A stretch of 64,000 bases of DNA from Kribbella kalugense (GCF_004365875.1 NZ_SODF01000002.1:1800971-1864970); one strand, 5' to 3'; positions 34,237-43,841 are shown, numbered from the stretch's first letter. Notes: generated from the sequence alone by a model not told the origin. Numbers and translations: made by a program.

Positions 34237-35724
34237 ATGCCCCCCACTGAGCAGCTCGAGATCGAGACGAAGTACGACGTCGACGAAAGCGTCGTCGTGC
34301 CGGCGCTGCACGAGCTGCCCGGGGTCGCGAGCGTCTCCAAACCGGTCGAGCTCGACCTGGAGGCGGTGTACTACGACACTCCCGAGCTGGACCTGGCCGC
34401 GAACAAGGTGACGCTCCGCCGCCGGACCGGAGGCGAGGACGACGGCTGGCACGTGAAGTTCCCGGGGTCGTCGGGTGGGCGGCTCGAGGTCAGACATCCG
34501 CTCGGCCGATCGGTGCGCACCGTCCCGATCGCGGTCGTCCGTACAGTCCGCGTCCATGTCCGCGACAACACACTCGCCGCGGTCGTGAGCCTGCAGACCC
34601 GGCGCGTCGTCCATCGGCTGCTCGACGAAGACGGCGCCGTACTCGCGGAGTTCGCCGACGATCATGTGACCGCGACGGTCGAGGGCGGTGAGCCGGAGAG
34701 CTGGCGCGAGTGGGAGGTCGAGCTCGTCGGCGGGGACAAGGAGCTGCTGGAGGACGCCGGCGAACTGCTGCGGTCGGCCGGTGCGCGTCCGGCGTCCGGG
34801 CCGAGCAAGCTGGCGCGGGCGCTCGGTGACCGAGTTCCGGCGTACGACGACTTGGCGCTACCGGAGAAGCCGCGGACGTCCGATCTGTTCCGCGCGTATG
34901 CCGGCGCTCAGGTGCGGGCGATCCACGAGCGGGATCCCGAGGTACGGCGTGATGTCCCGGACTCGATCCACAAGTTCCGGGTCGCTACTCGGCGGCTGCG
35001 GTCGGCGCTGGCGACGTACCGGCCGGTGATCGACCGCGAGGCCGGCGACGAGCTCCGGGCCGAGCTGAAGTGGCTTGCTGGTGAGCTCGGGGTCGCGCGC
35101 GACGCCGAGGTGCAGCGGGAGCATTTCGCGGCCGAGATCGCGGAGCAGCCGGTCGAACTGGTGATGGGCCGCGTCGCCGGCCGGATCGACGACGAACTGC
35201 GCCGGACCTACAAGGACGGTCGCGCGGGTGCACTGGCCGCCCTCGAGAGCGAGCGCTACTTCCGCCTGCTCGACAGGCTCGACGAGCTGGTCGCCAAGCC
35301 GCCGGTGACGGGCGACGACCGCAAGGCGAGCAAGCAGATCGGTGAGCTCCTCGACCACGACCTCAAACGGATGCGCAAAGCGGTACGCCGGTCCGAGGCC
35401 GCGGAGACTGTCGCCGAGCAGGATCACGAGCTCCACGAGGTCCGGAAGGCCGCCAAGCGACTGCGGTACGCCGCGGAGTCCGCAGTACCCGTCCTCGGTG
35501 ACGAAGCCGGCAAGCTGGCCGCCCAGGCCGAACAGGTCCAGGAGATCCTCGGCGAACACCAGGACTCGGTCGTCTCTCGCGAGCTCCTGCACCAGTTGGC
35601 CATCGAGGTCTACGGCGACGGCGGCAACCCCTTCACCTTCGGTCGCCTGCACGCCCTCGAAGAGCTCCGCGGAAACGCCTCCCGGGCAGCCTTCTACAAA
35701 CTCTGGCCGACGCTCGACTTCTGA
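34237..35724 (+). CDS. CYTH and CHAD domain-containing protein
   Basis: 495 residues. The CYTH triphosphate-tunnel domain (about 5-195) has the EIETKYD signature (ExExK), KVTLRRRTGG and HVKFPG. The CHAD domain (about 215-490) has regularly spaced His/Arg/Lys helices (VRAIHERDPEVRRDVPDSIHKFRVATRRLRSAL, HELHEVRKAAKRLRYAAE), which bind polyphosphate. The pair is usually associated with polyphosphate or thiamine triphosphate metabolism. A strong terminator follows the stop. Confidence 0.9.
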   Translation: MPPTEQLEIETKYDVDESVVVPALHELPGVASVSKPVELDLEAVYYDTPELDLAANKVTLRRRTGGEDDGWHVKFPGSSGGRLEVRHPLGRSVRTVPIAVVRTVRVHVRDNTLAAVVSLQTRRVVHRLLDEDGAVLAEFADDHVTATVEGGEPESWREWEVELVGGDKELLEDAGELLRSAGARPASGPSKLARALGDRVPAYDDLALPEKPRTSDLFRAYAGAQVRAIHERDPEVRRDVPDSIHKFRVATRRLRSALATYRPVIDREAGDELRAELKWLAGELGVARDAEVQREHFAAEIAEQPVELVMGRVAGRIDDELRRTYKDGRAGALAALESERYFRLLDRLDELVAKPPVTGDDRKASKQIGELLDHDLKRMRKAVRRSEAAETVAEQDHELHEVRKAAKRLRYAAESAVPVLGDEAGKLAAQAEQVQEILGEHQDSVVSRELLHQLAIEVYGDGGNPFTFGRLHALEELRGNASRAAFYKLWPTLDF

Positions 35725-35731
35725 AACCGAA

Positions 35732-35775
35732 AACGGGCGGTCAGGTCCTCGCCGACCTGGCCGCCCGTTGCTTTT
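35732..35775 (+). terminator. Rho-independent terminator after the CYTH-CHAD gene
   Basis: A 16-bp stem (35732-35747 with 35754-35769, one wobble) begins AACGGGCGG and ends CCGCCCGTT, followed by GCTTTT. Confidence 0.85.
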
Positions 35776-35788
35776 CTGGTGGGGCTGC

Positions 35789-35824
35789 CAGGCAGGTCCG
35801 CGTGAATTGAGCAGGACCTGCCTG
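35789..35824 (-). terminator. Hairpin after actP
   Basis: CAGGCAGGTCC (35789-35799) and its exact complement (35814-35824) lie just beyond the actP stop. There is no U-run, so efficiency is uncertain. Confidence 0.5.
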
Positions 35825-35830
35825 ACAGGC

Positions 35831-37474
35831 TTAGTGCTGGACTGCCTTCTCGGCGCCGGCGCCGGTGAGGGAGCGGACTTCCATCTCGGCGAAGCGGTCG
35901 ACGTCGACCGGCTCCTTGCTGGTGATGGTGCCGAGCCAGCCGAGCAGGAAGGCCAACGGGATCGAGACGATGCCCGGGTTGTCCAGCGGGAACCAGTGGA
36001 AGTCGACGCCGGTGTCGGTGATCATCGACAGGCTCAGGTGAGTCTTGGCGTCCACCTTGCCGGAGACGACCGGGCTGAACGCGATCAGGATGATCGTCGA
36101 GGCCAGGCCGCCGTAGATGCTCCAGAGCGCGCCGCGGGTGTTGAAGCGGCGCCAGAACAGCGAGTACAGGATGGTCGGCAGGTTCGCGCTGGCGGCGACC
36201 GCGAACGCGAGTGCCACCAGGAACGCGATGTTCTGCCCGTTCGCGAAGATGCCGCCGACGATCGCGACCAGGCCGATCACGACCGCGGTGTACCGCGCCA
36301 CCTTGACCTCGCCGTCGCCGCTGATCTGGCCCTTCTTGATGATCTGGCCGTAGATGTCGTGCGCGAACGACGTACTCGCGGTGATCGTCAACCCGGCCAC
36401 CACGGCCAGGATGGTGGCGAAGGCGACCGCCGAGATGACGCCGAGCAGGACCTCGCCGCCGAGTTCGAAGGCCAGCAGTGGCGCGGCCGAGTTGGCCTTG
36501 CCCGGTGCGGCCTTGATCCGGTCCGGCCCGACGATCGCGGCAGCGCCGTACCCGAGGACCAGCGTGAACAGGTAGAAGATGCCGATGATCCAGATAGCCC
36601 AGCTGACACTGCGCCGGGCTTCCTTGGAGTCCGGCACGGTGTAGAAGCGCATCAGCACGTGCGGCAGGCCCGCGGTGCCGAGCACCAGGGCGAGCGCCAG
36701 CGAGATGAAGTCCAGCTTGGTGACGCCGGTCAGGCCGTACTGCAGACCCGGGCTGAGCAGCTTCTCACCGGCGGCGGGGCTCTTGTCGACTGCCGCGCCC
36801 AGCAGGCTGGACAGGTTGAAGGTGTACTTCGCCAGCACCCAGATCGTCATGATTCCGGCGCCGATGACCAGCAGCACCGCCTTGACGATCTGGACCCAGG
36901 TGGTGCCCTTCATGCCGCCGACGAGCACGTAGGTGATCATCAGGATGCCGACCACGGCGATCACGATGCTCTGACCGGTCCGCCCGGAGACCCCGAGCAG
37001 CAGGGCGACCAGACCGCCGGCACCTGCCATCTGTGCCAGCAGGTAGAAGAAGCAGACGACGAGGGTCGAGATCGCGGCCGCCATCCGGACCGGCCGCTGC
37101 TTGAGCCGGAACGACAGTACGTCGGCCATCGTGAAGCGGCCGGTGTTCCGGAGCAGCTCGGCGACCAGGAGCAGCGCGACGAGCCACGCGACCAGGAAGC
37201 CGATCGAGTACAGGAAGCCGTCGTACCCGTTCAGGGCGATCGCACCGGCGATGCCGAGGAACGACGCGGCGGACAGGTAGTCGCCGGAGATCGCGATGCC
37301 GTTCTGCGGGCCGGTGAAAGATCGTCCGCCGGCGTAGAAGTCGGCCGCGGTCTTGTTGTTGCGGGAGGCCCGGAAGACGATCGCCAGCGTGGCCAGCACG
37401 AACAGCGCGAAGATCAGGATGTTGACGGTCGGGTTCCCGACAGTTGCCAGCGGCAACATCAGTGGGGCGGTCAC
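35831..37474 (-). CDS. actP: Cation/acetate symporter, SSS family
   Basis: A 547-residue sodium:solute symporter with about 13-14 helices. It contains DFYAGGRSFTGPQNGIAISGDYLSAASFLG, the ActP/SSS signature region, and GFLYSIGFLVAWLVALLLVAELLRNTGRFTMADVL. It imports acetate or other short monocarboxylates (pyruvate, propionate) with a cation. It overlaps the upstream DUF485 gene by 4 nt (ATGA), the usual yjcH-actP arrangement. A LytTR two-component system upstream in the same orientation is a likely regulator. Confidence 0.9.
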   Translation of the reverse strand: MTAPLMLPLATVGNPTVNILIFALFVLATLAIVFRASRNNKTAADFYAGGRSFTGPQNGIAISGDYLSAASFLGIAGAIALNGYDGFLYSIGFLVAWLVALLLVAELLRNTGRFTMADVLSFRLKQRPVRMAAAISTLVVCFFYLLAQMAGAGGLVALLLGVSGRTGQSIVIAVVGILMITYVLVGGMKGTTWVQIVKAVLLVIGAGIMTIWVLAKYTFNLSSLLGAAVDKSPAAGEKLLSPGLQYGLTGVTKLDFISLALALVLGTAGLPHVLMRFYTVPDSKEARRSVSWAIWIIGIFYLFTLVLGYGAAAIVGPDRIKAAPGKANSAAPLLAFELGGEVLLGVISAVAFATILAVVAGLTITASTSFAHDIYGQIIKKGQISGDGEVKVARYTAVVIGLVAIVGGIFANGQNIAFLVALAFAVAASANLPTILYSLFWRRFNTRGALWSIYGGLASTIILIAFSPVVSGKVDAKTHLSLSMITDTGVDFHWFPLDNPGIVSIPLAFLLGWLGTITSKEPVDVDRFAEMEVRSLTGAGAEKAVQH

Positions 37475-37806
37475 TGCTGGGCTCCTTCGATCTGGTGGCG
37501 CAGCTTCGCGGCGTCGGGGTCGAGCTTGCGGTCGGCCCAGCGGACGTAGATCAGCGTGATCGCGAACGTCGACACGAACTGCAGCAGCCCGAAGATCAGG
37601 GCCACGGTGATGTTGCTGCCGCCGATCTTGTGGGACATGAAGCCGTGTGCGTAGTCGGCGAGCAGGACATAGACGAAGTACCAGACCAGGAACAGTGCGG
37701 TCATCGGGAACACGAAGCGCCGGAACCGGCGACGAAGTTCGGTGAAGTCCGGCGACAGCTGGACATCCCGATAAGTCGTCAGGTCCGGATCACGCGTATC
37801 ACTCAT
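37471..37806 (-). CDS. DUF485 membrane protein (YjcH-like)
   Basis: 111 residues with two transmembrane segments (FPMTALFLVWYFVYVLLADYA and ITVALIFGLLQFVSTFAITLIYV). DUF485 proteins are nearly always encoded with acetate symporters and may help their assembly. GGAGG is 7 nt before ATG 37806. The 141-nt gap upstream (37807-37947) is the likely promoter region for this pair. Confidence 0.85.
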   Translation of the reverse strand: MSDTRDPDLTTYRDVQLSPDFTELRRRFRRFVFPMTALFLVWYFVYVLLADYAHGFMSHKIGGSNITVALIFGLLQFVSTFAITLIYVRWADRKLDPDAAKLRHQIEGAQQ

Positions 37807-37947
37807 CGCGGGACCTCCAGAACGGGGAGCTTGCCGGGCGGTAGAGGCCGGCGGGGTTGCTCGTACTGTGGCGTGGGTCACGGTGGCCCGACAGCACCGA
37901 CGCGCATCGAGCGCTCAGCGGAGCACACCAGTCGACCGGTGGATCAC

Positions 37948-39522
37948 TCAGCTGCGACGAGCGGTAGGAAGAGCGCGATGAGCGGTTGCCGGTCCGGGTC
38001 CGCGGTCCACGTCGACCGCCTCGGGAGTGTGTAGCCGGACCATGCTGCGTGCGGTCCCGGCCGGGATCTTGTCCGGGGTGAGCTTGGAAACCACGATGAC
38101 GGTGAGGAAGGCGAGCGGCATCGTCCACGCGGCCGGCTGGCCGACGAGCGCGCGCGGCCAACCGCCATGGGGTCCGCCGGTCACGTTGACGAGTGCGGCC
38201 GCACTCGCCGCGATCCCGCCGACGACGAGGCCGGCCGCGGCGCCGGTGGTCGACATCCGCCGCCACCAGATCCCCAACACCAGCAGCGGACAGAACGTCG
38301 ACGCGGCCAACGCGAACGCGAGCCCGACCGTGTCCGCAAGACTCAACGCACCGGTCACCGTGAACGCCAGGTACGGAACCACCATCGCGAGCAAGGCCGC
38401 GATCCGGAAGCTGTTCACCGCGACGTAATCCCCGCCGGTCCACCGATGCAGCCGGCTCCGCAACAGGTCCTGATCGATCACTCCGGCGATTGCAACAGTC
38501 AACCCCGACGACGTCGACAGGAACGCCGCGAAGGCTCCGGCCGCAACCAGTGCACCGAGCAGATCCCCTGCTGTACCAGGGAAAACTCGCCCCGGCAGCT
38601 CGAGTACGACGGTGTCGCCACCAGCTCCCACCAGGTCAGGCGCGAACGTCCGCCCCAGGACGGCGTACATCGGTGGGAAGAGGTAGAAGAGACCGAGCAG
38701 CGCGAGTACGACGACGGTGGTACGACGGGCCGCGCGGCCGTCCGGGTTCGTGTAGAAGCGGACCAGGACGTGTGGCAGCCCCATCGTTCCGAAACAAAGG
38801 GCCATGAGCAACGAATAGGTCGCGTACAGCGGATGGGCGCGACCGCCCGCGCGGGACAACGGCTCGGCCCACTCGGCGGCCGCGCCGTGCAAGGAGTCGA
38901 GTACGCCGGTCGGCTGGTGCCAGGCGAGCAGGATCACGAAGATTGGTGTGGCCAACGCTGTGAGTTTCAGCCAGTACTGGAAGGCCTGGACGAAGGTGAT
39001 CGACCGCATCCCGCCCGCGGCGACGTTGATCACCACGATCACCGCGACGATCATCGCTCCCACCTGCGGCGGCGCACCGGTCACGGTTTGGACGGCGAGA
39101 CCGGCTCCGTGCAACTGCGGCAGCAGATAGAGCGTGCCGATACCGACCACGAGTCCCGCGCAGATCCGGCGTACGGCGGCGGATTCGAAGCGGGTCTCGG
39201 CGAAGTCGGGCAACGTGTACGCACCGGATCGGCGCAGCGGGGCTGCGACCAGGACCAGCAGCATCAGGTAGCCGACGGTGTAGCCGACCGAGAACCACAG
39301 CATGTCGGCGCCGTTCACCAGCACCAGACCGGCGACGCCTAGGAACGACGCGGCCGACAGGTACTCACCGCTGATCGCCGAGGCGTTCCAGCGCGGGGTG
39401 ATCGCCCGGCTGGCAACGTAGAAGTCGCTGGTGGTCCGGGAGATCCGCAGTCCGAACAGGCCGATCCCGATCGTTGCCGCGACCACCAATCCGATCGCAC
39501 TGAGACTGAGCGCCGGCGACAT
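37948..39522 (-). CDS. Second sodium:solute (acetate-type) symporter
   Basis: 524 residues, SSS family, with about 13 helices. The motifs TTSDFYVASRAITPRWNASAIS and SGEYLSAASFLGVAGLVL match ActP and the downstream symporter, but the sequence is clearly diverged. Substrate is probably a monocarboxylate, not proven. It starts 2 nt after the stop of the 39525-39905 gene, so the two are coupled. Its C-terminus is Ala/Arg-rich and unrelated to ActP. Confidence 0.85.
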   Translation of the reverse strand: MSPALSLSAIGLVVAATIGIGLFGLRISRTTSDFYVASRAITPRWNASAISGEYLSAASFLGVAGLVLVNGADMLWFSVGYTVGYLMLLVLVAAPLRRSGAYTLPDFAETRFESAAVRRICAGLVVGIGTLYLLPQLHGAGLAVQTVTGAPPQVGAMIVAVIVVINVAAGGMRSITFVQAFQYWLKLTALATPIFVILLAWHQPTGVLDSLHGAAAEWAEPLSRAGGRAHPLYATYSLLMALCFGTMGLPHVLVRFYTNPDGRAARRTTVVVLALLGLFYLFPPMYAVLGRTFAPDLVGAGGDTVVLELPGRVFPGTAGDLLGALVAAGAFAAFLSTSSGLTVAIAGVIDQDLLRSRLHRWTGGDYVAVNSFRIAALLAMVVPYLAFTVTGALSLADTVGLAFALAASTFCPLLVLGIWWRRMSTTGAAAGLVVGGIAASAAALVNVTGGPHGGWPRALVGQPAAWTMPLAFLTVIVVSKLTPDKIPAGTARSMVRLHTPEAVDVDRGPGPATAHRALPTARRS

Positions 39523-39524
39523 TC

Positions 39525-39905
39525 CTACTGCCGTCCCACGAACTCGGTGAACTCCGCTTCGATCCGCTCGGCGTGGCGGACGTAGATGCGCGCGGCGACG
39601 TACACCACTGGGTAGACGAGGATGCCGAGAATCACCCAGGGCAGCGGCAGGCCGAGAACGGACAGCGTGCGCGTCGGTGGGACGAGCCAGAAGAGCAGCG
39701 GGATGCTACCGAGGACGAGCAGTACGCCGGCGATGACGGCCAGCGTGAGCCGGAGTTGGGTCTGCACGAGCGAGAGCATGTAGATCTCGCCGAGCCGGGT
39801 CTGCTCGTCGATCTCGCGGGTGCCGGTGGGGTTAATGGGTCGTTTGGCCGCGCTGGCCCGGGGGTTGGTGACGCGGACCCTCCGTGGTGCGTCGGGCGTA
39901 CTCAT
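39525..39905 (-). CDS. Small two-span membrane protein preceding the symporter
   Basis: 126 residues. A 40-residue polar N-terminus is followed by two transmembrane segments (LRLTLAVIAGVLLVLGSIPLLFWL and LPWVILGILVYPVVYVAARIYV) and the charged tail RHAERIEAEFTEFVGRQ. Size and position parallel the DUF485 partner of ActP, but the sequence is different. It overlaps the LytTR gene by 4 nt and the symporter starts 2 nt after it. Confidence 0.75.
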   Translation of the reverse strand: MSTPDAPRRVRVTNPRASAAKRPINPTGTREIDEQTRLGEIYMLSLVQTQLRLTLAVIAGVLLVLGSIPLLFWLVPPTRTLSVLGLPLPWVILGILVYPVVYVAARIYVRHAERIEAEFTEFVGRQ

Positions 39906-40648
39906 CGCAGGGAGGTGGATCGGACCAGGAGGTCGCGGAGCTCGCGAGTGTGCCGGCGGCTGACCGGGAGCCAGTCGCCGCCGACCCGGACTGCGCACCG
40001 GCCGCTGTCGACCCGCATCTCGTCGATGTGCGCCAGCGCGACCAGCGTGCTGCGGTGGATCCGCGTGAACCCTGCGTCCCGCCAGCGTTCCTCGAGGGTG
40101 CTGAGCGGGATCCGGACCAGGTGCGAGTTCTGGCCGGTGTGCAGACGGGCGTAGTCGCCCTGCGCCTCGACGTACCGGACCGTGGAGCGCTGGACCCATC
40201 GGGTGACACCGGCCAACTCGACTGCGATCGTCTCGTCCTCCGAGTCGTCAGGTGACTGCAGTGCAGCCGGTGCGCCCTGGGTGACCACCCGACGGACCGC
40301 CTCAGACAGCCGCTCGGCCCGGACAGGTTTCATGACGTAGTCGGCCGCGTCGAGATCGAAGGCGGCCACGGCGTGTTCGTCGTAGGCGGTGACGAAGACG
40401 ATCCGGGGCCGTGGCTGGCGGAACTTGGACAGCACGCTGGCCAGGTCAATGCCGTCCAGACCTGGCATCTTGATGTCGCAAAACACCACGTCGAGGTCGG
40501 TGGCCTGCAGGATCTTCAGCGCGTCCGGGCCGTTCTCGGCTGTCAGGATCTGGCCGATCCGGGGGTCCTGGCCCAGCAGGTACACCAGCTCGGCCCGGGC
40601 GGGCTCCTCGTCGTCCGCGACCAGCGCGCGCAGCGGAGTGTCGGCCAT
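39902..40648 (-). CDS. LytTR-family response regulator
   Basis: 248 residues. The receiver domain (1-125) has the acidic pocket ADDEE, the phospho-acceptor Asp58 in VFCDIKMPGLDG and the lysine in YVMKPVRAE. The C-terminal LytTR DNA-binding domain (about 150-245) includes VRYVEAQGDYARLHT, FTRIHRSTLVAL and WLPVSRRHTREL. Partner kinase lies 45 nt upstream. Likely targets are the symporter genes just downstream, as for other LytS/LytR-type systems sensing carboxylates. Confidence 0.9.
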   Translation of the reverse strand: MADTPLRALVADDEEPARAELVYLLGQDPRIGQILTAENGPDALKILQATDLDVVFCDIKMPGLDGIDLASVLSKFRQPRPRIVFVTAYDEHAVAAFDLDAADYVMKPVRAERLSEAVRRVVTQGAPAALQSPDDSEDETIAVELAGVTRWVQRSTVRYVEAQGDYARLHTGQNSHLVRIPLSTLEERWRDAGFTRIHRSTLVALAHIDEMRVDSGRCAVRVGGDWLPVSRRHTRELRDLLVRSTSLR

Positions 40649-40693
40649 GCCCTCACCTTAGGACCTGTCCGGCGTTCCCGCGCCTAACAGGCC

Positions 40694-41824
40694 CTACGGC
40701 GACGCGTGCACCCCTGAGGAGTATTTGGGGATGCGGAAAGTAACCTTCGTTCCGGCGTCCACTGCGGTCTCAACGACCAGGCCGTACGCGTCGCCGTACA
40801 CCTGGCGCAGCCGGGCGTCCACGTTGCCGAGGCCGACCGAGTCGCTGCCGGTCTCGCCGGACAGGGCGGCTCGGATCACCTCGGGGTCGCTGCCGGCGCC
40901 GTCGTCCTCGACGCTGATCTCGGCTTCGTTGATCCGGTCCCGCGCGCGGATGCTGATGTGGCCGACTCCCGTCGTACCCTCCAGGCCGTGGCGTACGGCG
41001 TTCTCCACCAGCGGCTGGACGACCAGGAACGGGATGACCACCGGCAGCACCTCAGGCGCGATCTGCAGCGACACTTTGAGCCGATCACCGAAGCGGGCCT
41101 GCTCCAGCACCAGATAGCGCTCTACGTTGCGCAGCTCGTCCGCGAGCGTGGTGAACTCGCCGCCACGCCGCAGTGCGTAGCGGGAGAAGTCAGCGAACTC
41201 CAGCAGCAGTTCACGCGCCCGCTCGGGGTCAGTGCGCACGAACGACGCAATGGCGGCCAGAGCGTTGTAAATGAAGTGTGGGCTGATCTGGGCGCGTAGC
41301 GCGCGCAGCTCCGCCTCCATGGCCCGCGTGCGTTCCTTGTTGAGCTCGGCCAGCTCTACTTGACCGGACACCCACCGGGCGACCTCCTCGGTCGCTCTGA
41401 CCAGTGCGGCCGAGGTGTTGTTGCTGTACGCGACCAGTACGGCGACCACGTGCTCCTCGGTGACGATCGGTGCCACCACCGCCGTCCGGATCGGGCACTG
41501 CGGGTCGCCGCAAGCCACGTCGTGTGCGCCGAGTACCGCCGTACGGCCGGACCGGAGGGTTGGTGCGGCCAGGTCCTTGGCGTCGCGGCGGTGATTGCTC
41601 TCGTACGGTCCGCCGACGCCGTCCCAGGCCAGTACACCCGAGGAGTCGCAGATCGCGATGGCCGCCGTACCCAGGAGATCTCTGAGGTGGCGGCTGGCTT
41701 TGCCGGCTGCTGCGGGGGTCAGGCCCTCGCGCAGGTGCGGGCTGGCCAGCGAGGCGGTATGCAGGGTCGCATACGTCGCCTTGTCAGCCGGAGTCCCGAA
41801 ATGCTTCCGCCGCCGCGCGAACAC
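40694..41824 (-). CDS. LytS/YehU-type sensor histidine kinase, cytoplasmic
   Basis: About 376 residues. No membrane segments. A GAF-like sensor (about 45-150) contains cysteines (HDVACGDPQCPIRTAV). The His_kinase domain has QISPHFIYNALAAI with the phospho-acceptor His183, and the HATPase region QPLVENAVRHGLE, VEDDGAGSD, VGLGNVDARL. GTG 41824 is the only reasonable start after the upstream stop (41842). The sensor may respond to a small cytoplasmic metabolite, which is inference from the lack of a membrane domain. Confidence 0.85.
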   Translation of the reverse strand: MFARRRKHFGTPADKATYATLHTASLASPHLREGLTPAAAGKASRHLRDLLGTAAIAICDSSGVLAWDGVGGPYESNHRRDAKDLAAPTLRSGRTAVLGAHDVACGDPQCPIRTAVVAPIVTEEHVVAVLVAYSNNTSAALVRATEEVARWVSGQVELAELNKERTRAMEAELRALRAQISPHFIYNALAAIASFVRTDPERARELLLEFADFSRYALRRGGEFTTLADELRNVERYLVLEQARFGDRLKVSLQIAPEVLPVVIPFLVVQPLVENAVRHGLEGTTGVGHISIRARDRINEAEISVEDDGAGSDPEVIRAALSGETGSDSVGLGNVDARLRQVYGDAYGLVVETAVDAGTKVTFRIPKYSSGVHASP

Positions 41825-41841
41825 TCCATGACGGTAACCGC

Positions 41842-42573
41842 TCAGCCCTCGGCACGCGGCCTGAACGCCTCCAGCGCCTCCGTGTCGGAGTAGTTCGACA
41901 GCAGGTACTCCGCGACCCACTCCTCCCGCCCCGGGTACGTCGACTCGCTCACGATCCGCTCCGCGGCCTTAGCAGCATCCAACGCAGTACGACGCAGTTG
42001 TACGCCGTCTGCGGTCAGCAAGGCCCAGCTCGGACCAGGTGCGCCGTACGGCATCCCGACACTGCCCGCGTTCACCACGAGCCGTCGATCGACCTGACGG
42101 GCGAACGGCATGTGGGTGTGACCGCAGACGACCGTCCTGACCTCGTCCGGAAGCTCACTGAAGACCTGTGCCCACCGAGCGATCGGACTGTCCACCAGCA
42201 CCATCTCCTCGTCGTCCCGCGGAGTGGCGTGACAGAACAGCACATTCCCGATCGTCACGGTGGTGGGCAGTCCGGCCAGCAGCTCGACCTGGTCCGGTCG
42301 CAGTTGCTCCGCTGCCCACGGACCGACCGCATCCGGCGGCTCCTTGTCGTACTGCTTGCGAGCCATCTCCACGAGCTCCCGGTCCGCATTGCCGCGCACC
42401 CACACGGCCCGCTCGCCCAGCTCCTTGAGCACATCGAGCGTCTCCACCGGCTGCGGTCCACTCGCAATGTCCCCGGCCAGCACGATCAGGTCAGCCTCGT
42501 GAGCATCGGCCAGGACCGCCTCCAGCGCAGGCAGTACGCCGTGAATGTCAGCCAGCACAGCAACGGTTGTCAT
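41842..42573 (-). CDS. Metallophosphoesterase (YfcE/CpdA-like)
   Basis: 243 residues. Metal ligands lie in LADIHG, LAGDIASGP, VRGNADREL, LFCHATP and VCGHTHMPF, the calcineurin-like set. NAGSVGMPYGAPGPSWALL is typical of YfcE-type phosphodiesterases. The substrate is not evident. ATG 42573 follows CAGACT by 6 nt, a possible short promoter. It precedes the LytS kinase by 17 nt and probably heads the operon. Confidence 0.85.
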   Translation of the reverse strand: MTTVAVLADIHGVLPALEAVLADAHEADLIVLAGDIASGPQPVETLDVLKELGERAVWVRGNADRELVEMARKQYDKEPPDAVGPWAAEQLRPDQVELLAGLPTTVTIGNVLFCHATPRDDEEMVLVDSPIARWAQVFSELPDEVRTVVCGHTHMPFARQVDRRLVVNAGSVGMPYGAPGPSWALLTADGVQLRRTALDAAKAAERIVSESTYPGREEWVAEYLLSNYSDTEALEAFRPRAEG

Positions 42574-42628
42574 GCCAGCAGTCTGCCGCGAAAACCCTTG
42601 CCGCAAAGGGACATCTGCTCAGAGCAGA

Positions 42629-43840
42629 TCAGCGGGCGAAGTCGATCTGTTTGGCGGCGACGACCTTGGTCGCGCGTTCGCACGCTGCAGTCTCGAGAGA
42701 ACATCGCACGACCGTGCTCGTCGTGTTCGGATCCTGACCGCCGCCAGTTACGACGGCGACCATCAGGACATGCTGTTCGTCCTCGGCCGCGGCCCGGTAG
42801 AAACAGCCACTCCACTGGTTCCGTACGGCGCCACTGCGCGAGTCCAGCGCGGTGATGATGTTGCTGCAGAAGCTGTCGCCGTACGCCGGTGTGCCGATCG
42901 CGACGGAGCCGTCAGGAGTGAATCCGGTGATCCGGTAGTCGCAGGTCTTGAACCGCTTCTTGCCGGTCGCGATCTCGACGACGGTCGAGCAGCCGTCGGG
43001 GCTGCTCTTCGTGGGTACTACGGAAGCCAGCCGGCCGTCGCCCGAGACGGTCGTCGGATCTCCGGCGACTGTCTTCACCAGGGCGGGCTTGGCGGCGCCC
43101 GGCGTCCAGCTGTAGAGCTTCGACGTCAGCACCCCGCCCTTGCCGGAAGCCTTGTAGTAGACCGTGTTCTTCGCATATGCGAGCACGAAGATGCTCTGGA
43201 CGTCCGGGAGCTCCAGGGACTTCACCGAGCCGCCGTTGTCCACGAAGAGCGTCGCGCCGTACGTCTGCTGTCCGACGATCACCGGTGGGGTGGTCGCGTA
43301 CACCGCGGCCGACTGATCCGCCGTCCCGATGAGAGTCATGACGTTCGGGGTACGGCGAACCACTGCGCCGGCGGAGTCGACCTTCAGCAACTCACCCCCG
43401 GCGGTCGTTGCGAGCACACTGCTGCCCAGCCGGGCGACGTCCATCAGGCTGCTGCTACCGGGGACCTTCAGCTCCTTGCCGGCGCCGAGCACCGTGTGGT
43501 CCAACCGATAGGTCACCTGCGGATCCCGGCCCTGCGTCAGCTTGGCCGGCTGGAGTGCGATCGGGCCGGCTGGTGGCGCGGACGGAGTGGACGTCGGCGG
43601 TGGGGTCGGCGTCAGCTTCGGCTTCGGCGTCAAGGTCGGCGTGAGGATTGGCGTCGGGCTTGGCGTGGTGGCCGCCGACGGGATTGGGGTGAAGCTCGTG
43701 GTGCCACCCAGCGGCGCGGCGTCCAGCGAAGACGCGGACGTCGGACCTTGCCGGGAGGCGATCGCTCCGCCGACGGCAACAGCAGCCACGGCAGCGACCG
43801 CCACAACAGCGATCAGGCGGCCGATGTAAGGAGGGGTCAA
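42629..43840 (-). CDS. Membrane-anchored extracytoplasmic protein, propeller-like, copy 1
   Basis: 403 residues. One N-terminal membrane span (IAVVAVAAVAAVAVGGAIAS) and a Thr/Pro linker (about 50-90) lead to a repeat domain with strands like VARLGSSVLATTAGG, RITGFTPDGSVAIG and LDSRSGAVRNQWSG. These suggest a beta-propeller or quinoprotein-like fold, unconfirmed. TTG 43840 is the likely start; it lies 1 nt after the TGA of the upstream paralog, so translation is coupled. No function recognised. Confidence 0.65.
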   Translation of the reverse strand: MTPPYIGRLIAVVAVAAVAAVAVGGAIASRQGPTSASSLDAAPLGGTTSFTPIPSAATTPSPTPILTPTLTPKPKLTPTPPPTSTPSAPPAGPIALQPAKLTQGRDPQVTYRLDHTVLGAGKELKVPGSSSLMDVARLGSSVLATTAGGELLKVDSAGAVVRRTPNVMTLIGTADQSAAVYATTPPVIVGQQTYGATLFVDNGGSVKSLELPDVQSIFVLAYAKNTVYYKASGKGGVLTSKLYSWTPGAAKPALVKTVAGDPTTVSGDGRLASVVPTKSSPDGCSTVVEIATGKKRFKTCDYRITGFTPDGSVAIGTPAYGDSFCSNIITALDSRSGAVRNQWSGCFYRAAAEDEQHVLMVAVVTGGGQDPNTTSTVVRCSLETAACERATKVVAAKQIDFAR

Positions 43841-43841
43841 C

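Noticed and set aside
35342..37549. 735-codon plus-strand open frame
   Set aside because: Antisense to actP; Asp/Arg/Gln-rich, not protein-like.
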